Positions 1-8,869 of a DNA stretch of 33,759 nt are shown here, piece by piece (the first letter of the stretch is position 1; the number at the start of each line of letters is the position of its first letter). The DNA is from Legionellaceae bacterium. GTDB lineage: Bacteria; Pseudomonadota; Gammaproteobacteria; Legionellales; Legionellaceae. Under the pieces are notes generated by a model. It had not been told where the DNA came from. It ran no database searches and saw only the letters and a list, made by a program, of their open reading frames with translations. The translations under genes and the position numbers were made by a program. The stretch is from contig JARGPO010000021.1 of NCBI GenBank assembly GCA_029213075.1, forward strand, positions 1-33,759. Reading direction: 5' to 3'.

Positions 1-2
1 TG

Positions 3-176
3 TTTTCAGTTGGTGGTAACAATTCACTAAAATTCTTGTTAGATGCCACCCCTTGCTTTAAGCATCGTCATTACCCCATGCGCCTACTTACCCTGCTTTA
101 TGCAGGGTATATAGTCAGATTTGTTTTTAAATTACCTAGATGGTCCGAACAAGTCGGCCCAAGTAGGCGGAGGTAG
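3..176 (+). CDS. 3' end of an unrecognised reading frame, open at the window edge
   Basis: The frame starting at base 3 is open from the window edge to a TAG at 174-176. Residues 3-14 of the frame (VGGNNSLKFLLD) nearly repeat residues 4-15 of the next ORF, and most DNA differences between the two copies are synonymous, which argues that both were translated. The remainder contains a strong hairpin at 89-109 and ends in a basic tail (PSRRR), so it may no longer be functional. I recognise no family. It is not nuoJ, which would be expected upstream of nuoK. Confidence 0.3.
   Translation, partial: FSVGGNNSLKFLLDATPCFKHRHYPMRLLTLLYAGYIVRFVFKLPRWSEQVGPSRRR
9..44 (+). repeat. Duplicated 36-bp coding-like segment, copy 1
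   Basis: This matches 195-230 at 31 of 36 bases with no gap. Read as codons, it gives twelve residues. Four of the five differences are synonymous (Asn, Ser, Leu, Leu) and one is Gly versus Asp. Similarity fades on both sides. Confidence 0.6.
89..109. repeat. Perfect 8-bp inverted repeat (hairpin)
   Basis: The arms TACCCTGC and GCAGGGTA are separated by a 5-base TTTAT loop. No T-tract follows, so it is not a canonical terminator. It lies inside the reading frame that ends at 176, which makes that frame look like degraded or mobile-derived sequence. Confidence 0.5.
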
Positions 177-185
177 GGGAGTATT

Positions 186-404
186 GTGTTATTAGTTGAT
201 GGTAACAACTCCCTGAAATTCTTGCTAGATGATATAATGACGCCACTTAAGGAAGCGACATTAGGCCAAGACCCAACCTACAAATATTTCTGTCTAATGG
301 TTATAGAGTCTAACTTTAATGATGTTGTTTTGAAAGATAAGGAGAATGACCTGGGAGGAGTTACATTATTTCATATTATTGAAATACACTTTGCTGCCAG
401 ATGA
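186..404 (+). CDS. Small hypothetical protein (72 aa)
   Basis: A GTG start at 186 follows a purine-rich GGGGAG about 5 bases upstream, a plausible ribosome binding site. The product is short, mildly acidic and has no signal peptide or clear membrane segment. Its N-terminus (VDGNNSLKFLLD) is nearly identical to a stretch of the preceding frame, and the nucleotide differences are mostly synonymous. This suggests a tandem gene duplication, of which the second copy is either a short gene or the start of a decayed one. No family recognised; function unknown. Confidence 0.35.
   Translation: MLLVDGNNSLKFLLDDIMTPLKEATLGQDPTYKYFCLMVIESNFNDVVLKDKENDLGGVTLFHIIEIHFAAR
195..230 (+). repeat. Duplicated 36-bp coding-like segment, copy 2
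   Basis: Partner of 9-44 (31 of 36 bases identical, four of five differences synonymous). It encodes residues 4-15 of the ORF starting at 186. Confidence 0.6.
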
Positions 405-755
405 ATCGTCGTAGAATTTTAGTTCACAAATAGAGTGGGTGATTTACAGATATGGCGTAAAATAGACTTATTTAGGCAGGATAGACGTGCAGTTCGCTTT
501 GATAACTATTGCCGTACAATTATAATCATGTTAATCTTCGATACAAATTATCTTAATTTATAATTGAGTTTACTGCTATTGCTAATCCTATTTTACACAG
601 GTTAAATAATGCTCTAGCCAAACCATCTTGTTCGGATGCCCTCTTGATTAATCAGTAGATTTTTATCCTAGGATATTTATTTGTGAGATCTGGTATGACG
701 ATAAAGATAGATTAAGTTAATATGTTGCTAATAATAATTTTTTGAGGAATATGGC
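405..755. other. Gene-poor gap upstream of nuoK
   Basis: No convincing gene is seen in any frame. One stop-to-stop frame of about 45 codons (roughly 423-571, +) reads as protein-like but has no start with a ribosome binding site and matches nothing I recognise. In a standard nuo operon nuoJ would directly precede nuoK, but there is no nuoJ-like hydrophobic frame here. The nuoK ribosome binding site (GAGGA) lies at the right end. A promoter for the nuoKLMN block presumably lies here, but I cannot fix one. Confidence 0.5.
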
Positions 756-1061
756 ATGATACCGGTAATGCATTATTTGATGTTGTCGGCAATTTTATTC
801 GGCTTGGGGCTTATTGGGATTGTTATCAATAGACGTAACGTTATTTTATTATTAGTTTGTATTGAGTTGATGTTGCTTGCTGTAAATACTAACTTCGTTG
901 CTTTTTCTCATTATTATGGAGAGAATGCTGGCGAGGTGTTTGTGTTCTTTATCTTAACGGTTGCGGCTGCAGAAGCTGCGATTGGTTTGGCCATTGTGAT
1001 GTTGCTCTATAGAAATAGAGGCAATATTAACGTAAATAAAATGAATCATTTAAAAGGGTAA
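756..1061 (+). CDS. nuoK: NADH-quinone oxidoreductase subunit K
   Basis: Small three-TM subunit of the membrane arm of respiratory complex I (NDH-1), homologous to the Mrp antiporter subunit MrpC and part of the proton-translocation path. The 101 residues match the family's usual length. It opens MIPVMHYL like E. coli NuoK and carries the acidic TM residues in [11 protein letters not shown] (first conserved Glu) and [12 protein letters not shown] (second conserved Glu). The ATG at 756 has GAGGA 8 bases upstream. The stop is 4 bases before nuoL. It is the first nuo gene in the window; nuoJ is missing from its usual place. Confidence 0.96.
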   Translation: MIPVMHYLMLSAILFGLGLIGIVINRRNVILLLVCIELMLLAVNTNFVAFSHYYGENAGEVFVFFILTVAAAEAAIGLAIVMLLYRNRGNINVNKMNHLKG

Positions 1062-1065
1062 CGAC

Positions 1066-3036
1066 GTGAGTATTCTACATTGTTGTATCGTTATTGTTTT
1101 TGCACCACTGATAGGCTCAGCCATTGCTGGGTTTTTTCGTAATCAAATAGGCCGCAAGGGAGCGCAAGTTGTTACCCTTACAGGTGTTGGTATCTCTCTA
1201 CTTTTATCAATTATTGTTGCATTTGTTTTTGCTTTTGGTAATGGTAGCGTTATCGATACTAATCTTTATACCTGGGCAAGTGGTGGTGATGTCTTTCCAT
1301 TCTCGTTCCACATTGGCTTTTTGATTGATTCTCTGACAATTCTTATGATGTTGGTCGTAACATTCGTGTCATTTTTAGTGCATGTGTACAGTATTGGCTA
1401 CATGGTTGATGATCCTGGCTATCAGCGATTTTTTAGTTATATCTCTTTATTTACTTTCATGATGTTAATGTTAATTAGCGCGAATAACTTCCTACAATTA
1501 TTCTTTGGATGGGAAGGTGTTGGTCTAGTATCATATCTACTAATTGGTTTTTGGTATCAAAAAGAATCTGCAAATCAAGGCAGTTTTAAAGCCTTTTTAG
1601 TTAATAGAGTTGGTGATTTTGGTTTTATTCTAGGAATTGGTATTGCCCTAGCCTATTGCTCAAGCCTCGAGTATGCAACAGTTTTTCAGCAGTCTGATGC
1701 ACTAGCTAGTCAAACAATAGAGATTTTTAGCGGTCATCCTTGGTCCGTTGTCACTGTAATGTGTCTGCTATTTTTTGTTGGAGCAATGGGTAAATCAGCT
1801 CAGATGCCATTGCACGTATGGCTTCCTGAATCTATGGAGGGCCCAACACCAATTTCGGCTCTGATTCATGCTGCAACCATGGTAACTGCAGGCGTGTTTA
1901 TGATGGCTCGAATATCACCACTACTAGAACTATCTACAACAGCATTAAGCGTTGTTTTAGTCATTGGTGCGACCGGCGCTTTATTTACAGGTATCTTAGC
2001 TCTCGTTATGAATGATATAAAGCGAGTAGTTGCCTACTCCACATTATCTCAGCTTGGATATATGATGGTTGCAATGGGTGCTTCTGCTTATAGTGCAGGA
2101 GTTTTTCACCTGCTAACCCATGCATGCTTTAAAGCACTTTTATTCCTTGGAGCAGGTTCTGTTATTATCGGCATGCATCATGAACAAGATATGCGGAAGA
2201 TGGGTGGCCTACGCCATAAAATGCCAATAACCTATATAACTTTTGTTATAGGTGGATTGGCTTTATGCGCTATTCCTCCTTTTGCTGGGTTCTTCTCGAA
2301 AGATACAATTATTGAGGCCGCTAAACTGTCAACTATACCTGGTGCAGGATATGCTTACTTCTGTGTGGTTGTTGGTGCTATGGTTACTGGCATGTATACA
2401 TTCAGATCTATCTTCATGACATTTCATGGTAAACCAAGAATGAGTGACGATGCTTATTCTCATATTAAGGAGTCCCCTTGGGTTGTTTGGGGTCCGTTAG
2501 TAGCACTAGCTATTCCTTCAGTTATTATTGGGTATATTTTGTATATGCCAATGCTATTTAAGCAGCCTGTTATATTGTCTGATGCGTTATTTATTTTACC
2601 GGCACACAATGTATTGACTGAACTTGGTCATGAAGTTAGCTCTGCTTGGAGTACAACATGGCATGCGCCTGGTTCTATGGTATTTTGGATTACTTTATTA
2701 GGTATATTGATTGTCTGGACTTGCTATATAGCTGTTCCTACAATTCCGGCCATATTAGCGAGAAGATTATCAGTAATCTATCGTATCCTAGTAGATAAGT
2801 ACGGATTTGATTGGTTTAATGAGCATTTCTTTATGAATGGCACTAAAGGTCTTGGTGGAATATTTTATAAAGTATCTGATCAAAAATTAATTGATGGTGT
2901 AGTGGTTAATGGTAGTGCGCGAACAATTAGTTGGCTCGCTAAAAAAGCTCGAACTATACAAACAGGTTATCTGTATCAATATGTGGCGGTGATGGTGCTT
3001 GGTATATTTGGGTTTCTATTTTGGTTTATATATTAA
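1066..3036 (+). CDS. nuoL: NADH-quinone oxidoreductase subunit L
   Basis: The largest antiporter-like membrane subunit of complex I, at the distal end of the membrane arm, with the long lateral helix linking the pumping subunits. 656 residues with many TM helices, near the usual length (E. coli is about 613). Key charged residues are visible: Glu150 in FFGWEGVGLVSYLL and Lys243 in GKSAQMPLHVWLPE, followed by the conserved GPTPISALIHAATMVTAG. A GTG start at 1066 lies 4 bases after nuoK with AAGGG upstream, so translation is probably coupled. The hydrophobic C-terminal helix is present, so the protein appears intact. Confidence 0.97.
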   Translation: MSILHCCIVIVFAPLIGSAIAGFFRNQIGRKGAQVVTLTGVGISLLLSIIVAFVFAFGNGSVIDTNLYTWASGGDVFPFSFHIGFLIDSLTILMMLVVTFVSFLVHVYSIGYMVDDPGYQRFFSYISLFTFMMLMLISANNFLQLFFGWEGVGLVSYLLIGFWYQKESANQGSFKAFLVNRVGDFGFILGIGIALAYCSSLEYATVFQQSDALASQTIEIFSGHPWSVVTVMCLLFFVGAMGKSAQMPLHVWLPESMEGPTPISALIHAATMVTAGVFMMARISPLLELSTTALSVVLVIGATGALFTGILALVMNDIKRVVAYSTLSQLGYMMVAMGASAYSAGVFHLLTHACFKALLFLGAGSVIIGMHHEQDMRKMGGLRHKMPITYITFVIGGLALCAIPPFAGFFSKDTIIEAAKLSTIPGAGYAYFCVVVGAMVTGMYTFRSIFMTFHGKPRMSDDAYSHIKESPWVVWGPLVALAIPSVIIGYILYMPMLFKQPVILSDALFILPAHNVLTELGHEVSSAWSTTWHAPGSMVFWITLLGILIVWTCYIAVPTIPAILARRLSVIYRILVDKYGFDWFNEHFFMNGTKGLGGIFYKVSDQKLIDGVVVNGSARTISWLAKKARTIQTGYLYQYVAVMVLGIFGFLFWFIY

Positions 3037-3086
3037 AATATTATACCGGCATTTATTTTAATAAGTAGTACCTGAAAGGTGGGGTT

Positions 3087-4592
3087 ATGGGGCATTTGCT
3101 TAATATCTTGATTTGGTTGCCAATTATTGGCGGCTGTGCGATTTTGTTAATTGGAAACGATAAAAATAGTAATTTGTTACGTTATATGGCATTAGCCACA
3201 GTAACGATTACGCTGCTTTTAAGCTGTTTATTCATGTATGATTTTGATACTAGCACTTATGCTATGCAATATGTAGATGATATCCAGTGGATGCAATCTT
3301 TAGGTATACGCTATACCTTAGGGGTGGATGGTTTATCTCTTTTGCTAATAGTACTTACAATTTTTACTAATCTTGTTGTTATTCTTGCAACCTGGAACAG
3401 CATCAAAACGCGACTATCTCAATACCTAGCTGCTTTTTTGGTTATGCAAGGATTACTAGTTGGCGTATTTGCCGCAATGGATGCCATTGTCTTTTATATA
3501 TTTTGGGAAGCTACACTAATTCCTATGTATCTTATTATCGGCATTTGGGGTTCAGACAACAGAGTATATGCAGCAATAAAATTTTTCTTATATACTTTTT
3601 TAGGCTCAGTTTTAATGCTGGCATCTTTTTTGTATCTTGGATACCAGGCCGGTAGCTTTAATATTGAGAATTTGTATGCAGTGAATTTAACCATGACTGC
3701 GCAGACTTTAATTTTCATCTCTTTTTTCCTTGGCTTTGCTATAAAAATTCCTATGTTTCCAGTGCATACTTGGTTGCCTGACGCTCATACGGAAGCACCT
3801 GCTGGTGGTTCGGTTGTTTTGGCCGCTATTTTATTAAAGCTTGGGGCTTATGGCTTTATTCGATTTGCATTACCGATAGTGCCTGATGCTTGCAATAAAT
3901 ATGCAATGGTGATGGTTGCCCTATCTCTTATCGCAGTTGTCTATGTTGGGCTGATAGCTATTGTTCAAAAGGACATGAAAAAATTAATCGCCTATTCATC
4001 TATTTCACATATGGGTTTTGTGACATTAGGTTGTTTCGCAATATATGCCGTTATAGGCAAATCAGATATGCAAACGGCTGGTTTATTGCTAGAAGGTGCA
4101 ATTGTTGTGATGATTTCTCATGCCTTTATCTCTAGCGGTATGTTTGCTGGCGTTGGATTTATCTATGATAGGATGCATACTAGGCAAATTAATGATTTTG
4201 GTGGGCTAGTTCATACTATGCCAGTGTTTGCATCATTTTTTATGTTATTCGCGATGGCTAATGCTGGATTACCGGGAACCTCTGGTTTTGTCGGGGAGTT
4301 CATGATTATTCTAGCGAGTATTAAAACTGGATTTTGGGTGGCTTTTTGGGCTGCAATGACCTTGATTATTGGTGCGGCATACACTTTATGGATGTATAAA
4401 AGAGTAGTGTTTGGTGCTATAGCTAATGAGAAGGTTGAAAAGTTAGAAGACTTAAATAAGTTTGAAGTTAGTGCCTACGTACTTTTGGCCGTGTTTGTTA
4501 TAGGCATAGGAATCTATCCTAAGCCTCTTTTATCTTATGTCCATCAAACTGTAAATCACACACTTGAACTTGCCTACAAATCAAAGGGTTAA
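3087..4592 (+). CDS. nuoM: NADH-quinone oxidoreductase subunit M
   Basis: Antiporter-like proton-pumping subunit of the complex I membrane arm. 501 residues, family-typical length. Glu141 in FYIFWEATLIPMYLI corresponds to the essential E. coli Glu144, and a conserved Lys sits in the FAIKIPMFPVHTWLPD helix. The loop AHTEAPAGGSVVLAAILLKLG is characteristic. The start at 3087 is preceded by a good AAGGTGGGG site. A 50-base gap separates it from nuoL and 6 bases from nuoN, consistent with one transcript. Confidence 0.97.
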   Translation: MGHLLNILIWLPIIGGCAILLIGNDKNSNLLRYMALATVTITLLLSCLFMYDFDTSTYAMQYVDDIQWMQSLGIRYTLGVDGLSLLLIVLTIFTNLVVILATWNSIKTRLSQYLAAFLVMQGLLVGVFAAMDAIVFYIFWEATLIPMYLIIGIWGSDNRVYAAIKFFLYTFLGSVLMLASFLYLGYQAGSFNIENLYAVNLTMTAQTLIFISFFLGFAIKIPMFPVHTWLPDAHTEAPAGGSVVLAAILLKLGAYGFIRFALPIVPDACNKYAMVMVALSLIAVVYVGLIAIVQKDMKKLIAYSSISHMGFVTLGCFAIYAVIGKSDMQTAGLLLEGAIVVMISHAFISSGMFAGVGFIYDRMHTRQINDFGGLVHTMPVFASFFMLFAMANAGLPGTSGFVGEFMIILASIKTGFWVAFWAAMTLIIGAAYTLWMYKRVVFGAIANEKVEKLEDLNKFEVSAYVLLAVFVIGIGIYPKPLLSYVHQTVNHTLELAYKSKG

Positions 4593-4598
4593 ATTGAT

Positions 4599-6041
4599 AT
4601 GAGCGAATTATTTGGTACACTCACCTATGCATTACCTGAAATTATTATCCTTGCGACTATTTGCATTGCTTTGCTAGGAGACTTGTTTCTTAAACCGAAG
4701 TTTAATTCCGTTGCATTAGTTTGTGCATGTGTGGGATTGGTGTTGGCAACCGTTGTAAGTTATCTATTTCTTGGACAATTTAACAGGGTCATTTTTACAG
4801 GATTGTTTATTAGTGATGACTTGGCGCAGATTATGAAGATTTTTATCTGCCTATCTGTCGCCTTTAGTTTTATTTACTCAAAATTATACTTAGATGAGCG
4901 TAATATGCCTGCAGGTGATTATTATGTTCTAGGTTTGATGTCTACTTTAGGAATGATGATCTTAGTTTCTGCTCATTCCTTGCTAACAATCTATTTAGGA
5001 GTTGAATTATTGTCGTTGCCACTATATGCGATGACTGCTATGCGAAGATCGAACGGCACTGCATCTGAGGCTGCACTGAAGTATTTTGTTATAGGTTCTA
5101 TTGCATCAGCGATGTTGTTATATGGTATATCTTTATTATACGGAGCAACAGGAAATTTAAATCTACATGAAATAGCTAATTCAATCGCACTTCATTGGAG
5201 TGAGCAATCAAATCTATTAGCTTTCGCCATTGTATTTATTTTAGCTGGGGTTGGATTTAAGCTTGCGGTTGTGCCATTTCATATGTGGGCTCCTGATGTC
5301 TATGACGGCGCACCTTCTGCGGTGACGTTGTTTCTAAGTGCTGCCCCAAAGATTGCTGCTATAGGCATGTTGCTGAGGCTTCTGACGATAGGTCTTGTGG
5401 ACTTAGCAGACCAGTGGCAACAAATTATCTTAATCATGGCATTATTGTCTACAATCGTTGGCAACTTGGTGGCGATTGCGCAAACAAATATTAAAAGAAT
5501 GTTTGCATACTCGACCATTTCACATATGGGTTATGCTTTATTTGGTCTCTTATCTGCAACTTCAGCCGGTTATGCTGCCTCTCTATATTATGTGTTAATT
5601 TACGCCATCATGTCGGTGGGTGCATTTGGGTTAGTTGTCTTGCTGTCCCGCACTGGAGTTGAAATTGAAAATATTGACGATTTGAAGGGCTTAAATAAGC
5701 GAAGCCCATGGTTGGCTGCTATGATGATGATAATTCTATTTTCAATGGCTGGTATGCCACCTACGGTAGGATTTTTTGCTAAGTTACTAGTCCTTAAAGC
5801 TTTGATCGATGTACAGATGACTTGGGTGGCTGTACTTGGCTTGATATTTGCCGTAATTGGCGCATTTTATTACTTGCGAATTATTAAAGTAATGTACTTT
5901 GAAAAATCTGAAAATCTCGAATCAATCAAGCTACCTAAGTTTGCAATAGCTATGTATTCAACGAACTGTTTGTCGCTTTTATATTTGGGAATATTCCCGA
6001 GTGCGTTGATTACTTTATGTGTTAATGCCTTAGTTAATTAA
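4599..6041 (+). CDS. nuoN: NADH-quinone oxidoreductase subunit N
   Basis: Third antiporter-like subunit of complex I, next to NuoK in the membrane arm. 480 residues, full length for the family. Diagnostic stretches are [17 protein letters not shown] (conserved TM Glu), [20 protein letters not shown] (conserved Lys and quinone-arm signature) and [18 protein letters not shown]. The ATG lies 6 bases past the nuoM stop, with its AAGGG inside the end of nuoM. It is the last gene of the nuo block; a hairpin follows and the next gene is convergent. Confidence 0.97.
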   Translation: MSELFGTLTYALPEIIILATICIALLGDLFLKPKFNSVALVCACVGLVLATVVSYLFLGQFNRVIFTGLFISDDLAQIMKIFICLSVAFSFIYSKLYLDERNMPAGDYYVLGLMSTLGMMILVSAHSLLTIYLGVELLSLPLYAMTAMRRSNGTASEAALKYFVIGSIASAMLLYGISLLYGATGNLNLHEIANSIALHWSEQSNLLAFAIVFILAGVGFKLAVVPFHMWAPDVYDGAPSAVTLFLSAAPKIAAIGMLLRLLTIGLVDLADQWQQIILIMALLSTIVGNLVAIAQTNIKRMFAYSTISHMGYALFGLLSATSAGYAASLYYVLIYAIMSVGAFGLVVLLSRTGVEIENIDDLKGLNKRSPWLAAMMMIILFSMAGMPPTVGFFAKLLVLKALIDVQMTWVAVLGLIFAVIGAFYYLRIIKVMYFEKSENLESIKLPKFAIAMYSTNCLSLLYLGIFPSALITLCVNALVN

Positions 6042-6060
6042 GAGCTTTTAAGACAGTAAG

Positions 6061-6085
6061 TCCTTCGTCGTTTCGCGCCGAAGGA
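6061..6085. terminator. Hairpin between convergent nuoN and the PEBP gene
   Basis: TCCTTCG and CGAAGGA arms (7 bp, perfect) enclose an 11-base loop that itself reads TCGTTTCGCGC. There is no strong T-tract on the plus side. It lies between two convergent genes, so it may stop transcription from both sides. The left flank CAGTAAGTCCTTCG recurs as CAGTTAGTCCTTCG near 27652-27665, so it may belong to a small dispersed repeat. Confidence 0.4.
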
Positions 6086-6104
6086 TGACGAATACTGGAC
6101 TAAC

Positions 6105-6617
6105 TTATTGTTTAAAAGTACCGATGATAGTTGCTTCTTCTATTATATGACCTTGCATTGCTTTATTTAATTGCTTAGCCGTTGGAGTTTTTACGAGGTT
6201 AAGATTTTTAATATCCAGTGCATACAGCTCAAAAGTATAGCTATGTTTTTCTCCTTTTGGGGGGTTCATGCCAATGTACCCTTTTTTGTTATAACTATTT
6301 AATCCAACATTTATACTTTTATCTCCTTTTACTAGTTTATTTATCTGTGCTGGAATATCAAAAACTACCCAGTGAACAACTGGGTATCCTAATCTTTCCA
6401 CTGTGTCATAATCAATCATAATTAAAGCGTAAGATTTAACCTTGTTTGGGCTATATGACCAATCTAGAGGAGGAGATACATTTCTACCTTTAAAGCTATA
6501 TTCTTTGGGAATATGAGATTTATTTGCGAATACTGGGCTGCTTATAAGTAGTTTACTTTCACTAGCAAATAGTATTCCGTTTATAAGAATTAGATATAAT
6601 ACAACCAGAGTTTTCAT
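6105..6617 (-). CDS. Exported YbhB/YbcL-type PEBP family protein
   Basis: Phosphatidylethanolamine-binding (Raf kinase inhibitor-like) fold, bacterial YbhB/YbcL branch; the cellular role of this branch is not settled. 170 residues. An N-terminal hydrophobic signal (about 1-18, ending near FASES) suggests export to the periplasm. Family motifs: YSFKGRNVSPPLDWSY near the start of the domain, the ligand-pocket segment ALIMIDYDT, PVVHWVVFDIP, and GYIGMNPPKGEKHSYTFELYALD. It is encoded alone, convergent with nuoN and divergent from the small ORF at 6819. Family assignment is firm; ligand and role are unknown. Confidence 0.88.
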   Translation of the reverse strand: MKTLVVLYLILINGILFASESKLLISSPVFANKSHIPKEYSFKGRNVSPPLDWSYSPNKVKSYALIMIDYDTVERLGYPVVHWVVFDIPAQINKLVKGDKSINVGLNSYNKKGYIGMNPPKGEKHSYTFELYALDIKNLNLVKTPTAKQLNKAMQGHIIEEATIIGTFKQ

Positions 6618-6818
6618 CCATACACTCCTATTCTTTTATCTTAAATATAGATACATATGATTTTTTTGGAAATTATTTTTTTCTACTAGATAGTTTTTAA
6701 GTCATGCGATGTTTGCAAAATTCCCAAACCGGTACTAATCTTTATACATATAAGTCAAAAAATGACGAGTGGTTTATTTTAAATAAAATCACTTTAGAGT
6801 AAAAAAGGGAGTTTTGTT

Positions 6819-7208
6819 ATGGCTCAAAAATTATCTGGGCAATATAGTGGGTTGTTTCATGACGATGAAGCAAATTACTATGGTCAACTTGATAAATGTG
6901 CTGAATCCTTAAGAAACAGCGCTAATAAGATGGTTGAGTTTATTGATAAGTTATCGAATCAAACAGATGCACTACAAAGTCTGAAAAAATCTTATTTTGA
7001 ATTACAAACTATGCCTGCTAAAAATTTATGTCATGGTATAGAAAGTATTAAGACTAATTTGTTAAAAGTAGAGTTCTTATCCAAGGATTCTACCCTAGCA
7101 GATGGTCATCAAGAGGATTTTATTGGATTTTTTGAGCTGCAAAATTGTTTCAATGCTGAAGTAAATTCATTTGTAAAAAAAGTGATTCAACTTGAAGTCT
7201 GCGGTTGA
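6819..7208 (+). CDS. Hypothetical protein, helical (129 aa)
   Basis: No family recognised. A strong AGGGAG site 7 bases before the ATG and the low-GC codon use of its neighbours support a real gene. The product is soluble, has no signal peptide or TM segment, and is rich in Leu, Lys, Asn and Glu with helical heptad-like stretches (CAESLRNSANKMVEFIDKLS). It is followed after 51 bases by another small ORF in the same direction with its own good ribosome binding site, so the two probably form a bicistronic unit. Function unknown; a secreted effector or a small regulatory protein would both be guesses. Confidence 0.6.
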   Translation: MAQKLSGQYSGLFHDDEANYYGQLDKCAESLRNSANKMVEFIDKLSNQTDALQSLKKSYFELQTMPAKNLCHGIESIKTNLLKVEFLSKDSTLADGHQEDFIGFFELQNCFNAEVNSFVKKVIQLEVCG

Positions 7209-7259
7209 TTGCTAACTAATTTAACTATATCAACATGATTCTTAGTGAAGGGGATTTAG

Positions 7260-7514
7260 ATGCCGAATGTAAACTATAAACAAGCTTTTACTTTTATGTT
7301 AGTAAATATTGGGAAAGACCTTTCAGAAGCTTGTTTAAATAAAATCACTGCGGAAGTTGATAAAATATCATCTGGTGGCTACACGCGTTTGTCACAGGGT
7401 GAAAAAAACTCTATAGATCAAATACAAAAGCAAGCAAAGGAAAATGATTTGGATGCTACAGATACATTTAATAGTATGCATACAGACTCAGACGATAATA
7501 ACCTGAATTTTTAG
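7260..7514 (+). CDS. Hypothetical protein (84 aa)
   Basis: No family recognised. AAGGGGAT just upstream of the ATG is a strong ribosome binding site. The first half is helical ([20 protein letters not shown]), and the C-terminus is an acidic, Asn/Asp-rich tail ([10 protein letters not shown]). It probably shares a transcript with the 129-aa ORF upstream. Its last four bases overlap the 3' end of the convergent engB gene. Confidence 0.55.
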   Translation: MPNVNYKQAFTFMLVNIGKDLSEACLNKITAEVDKISSGGYTRLSQGEKNSIDQIQKQAKENDLDATDTFNSMHTDSDDNNLNF

Positions 7515-8122
7515 GTCTGCCAATCCATCCACTTATTTAAAATGCATATTAGTTCATCCACACCTTTTTTCTTGGTAGATGAGAATATTTGTATAGAGAG
7601 TAATTCCTCTGGGATTAACTCATAGTGACCGCGAACTTTTTTAAGGGTTTTACACGCTTCAGAATTGCTTATCTTATCACATTTTGTTAGTAGAATGTGC
7701 ACTGGCAGCTCGCGATTTAATGCCCATTCTAGCATTAACTTATCCAGATCTTTTAAAGGGTGTCGAATGTCCATCATTAACACAAGCCCTTTTAAGCTTT
7801 TTCTAACTTCAAGATAATGAGCAAGATGTTTTTGCCAATCTAATTTAACCTGCATAGCAACTTTTGCATAGCCATAACCTGGTAGGTCAACGAGCCTGTG
7901 AGCTTCATCGCCAACAGTGAATAGATTAATTAATTGAGTTCTGCCAGGTGTCTTACTAGTTCTTGCGAGTTGGCGAGTATTAGTAAGACAGTTTAGGGCG
8001 CTAGACTTACCTGCATTTGAGCGACCCGCAAAGGCTACTTCGTGACCAAAGTCTTCAGGAAGGTGTGAAATATTAGCAGCGCTTTTTAAAAAAACTGCTC
8101 TAGTATATGGGTTGTTTAACAT
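7511..8122 (-). CDS. engB: Ribosome biogenesis GTP-binding protein YihA/YsxC (EngB)
   Basis: Essential TRAFAC-class GTPase acting late in 50S ribosomal subunit assembly. 203 residues, typical length. G1 is GRSNAGKS (33-40), switch I is in [10 protein letters not shown] (54-63), G3 is DLPGYG (79-84), G4 is TKCD (146-149), and the G5-like FSSTKKKG is near 180. The ATG at 8122 gives the standard short N-terminus. It is divergent from cytochrome c4, an arrangement common in gammaproteobacteria. It overlaps the small convergent ORF at 7514 by four bases. Confidence 0.96.
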   Translation of the reverse strand: MLNNPYTRAVFLKSAANISHLPEDFGHEVAFAGRSNAGKSSALNCLTNTRQLARTSKTPGRTQLINLFTVGDEAHRLVDLPGYGYAKVAMQVKLDWQKHLAHYLEVRKSLKGLVLMMDIRHPLKDLDKLMLEWALNRELPVHILLTKCDKISNSEACKTLKKVRGHYELIPEELLSIQIFSSTKKKGVDELICILNKWMDWQT

Positions 8123-8197
8123 GTTTTATAAATACTGTTTTCAGGAACGCTATGAAATGGTATCCTTGAAATCAATTTAGTGCAAGTACTAACCTTC

Positions 8198-8806
8198 ATG
8201 AAATTTTATTATCTAAAGTGTTTTTTAACATTATTAATGTTTTCAGGACTAATATATGCAACTGGTTCAGATAAATCTGGTGCAGAAAAATCTGTTATAT
8301 GTGGCGCCTGCCATGGTCAGGAAGGAATAAGCATTAGTCCTGAGTGGCCAAATCTTGCAGGTCAGCACCAAAAATATCTTATTAAAGAATTATATGACTT
8401 GAAATTGGGTAAAACAAGAAATGAGCCAACAATGATAGGTATGCTTGCTAACTTAACCCCACAAGACATAGAAGATCTTGCGGCTTTCTATTCTAAAAAA
8501 TCCCTTCCTCAACCGCCAGCATCTCAAAAATCATATGCAAGAGGTGAAGAAATTTATAAGAGCGGGGATATGAAAAGTCGTATAACCGCCTGTATAGCGT
8601 GCCATGGTCCAGATGGAAGAGGAAATGAAGACGCAGGTTTTCCAGTATTATCTGGCCAGAATCCAAAATACACTGTCAAGCAACTGCATGCGTTTAAAAA
8701 TAAAATGCGCACAAATGATATTAGCTCTATTATGCATATTATCTCTTTGCATATGAGTGATGAAGATATGGAAGCAGTAGCAAATTATATTTATCAATTA
8801 CGTTAG
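8198..8806 (+). CDS. Di-heme cytochrome c4
   Basis: Periplasmic electron carrier with two fused class I cytochrome c domains. CxxCH sites are at residues 35-39 (CGACH) and 132-136 (CIACH). The distal Met ligands are probably in TMIGMLANLT and in the IMHIISLHMSDEDM region. Residues 1-21 form a signal peptide (Lys2, hydrophobic core, IYA). I start at the ATG at 8198 because it gives a compact signal peptide. A GTG at 8180 in the same frame is possible but would add six residues; neither has a strong ribosome binding site. It is divergent from engB, as in many gammaproteobacteria. Confidence 0.93.
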   Translation: MKFYYLKCFLTLLMFSGLIYATGSDKSGAEKSVICGACHGQEGISISPEWPNLAGQHQKYLIKELYDLKLGKTRNEPTMIGMLANLTPQDIEDLAAFYSKKSLPQPPASQKSYARGEEIYKSGDMKSRITACIACHGPDGRGNEDAGFPVLSGQNPKYTVKQLHAFKNKMRTNDISSIMHIISLHMSDEDMEAVANYIYQLR

Positions 8807-8869
8807 CACCTGTTAGTAATTAGTTTTATGAGCTAGTATTTATAATTCTGAATCTAACAGGACGTTGAT

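Noticed and set aside
6769-6792. AT-rich palindrome before the 129-aa ORF
   Set aside because: The match is partial once aligned and is expected by chance in AT-rich intergenic sequence.
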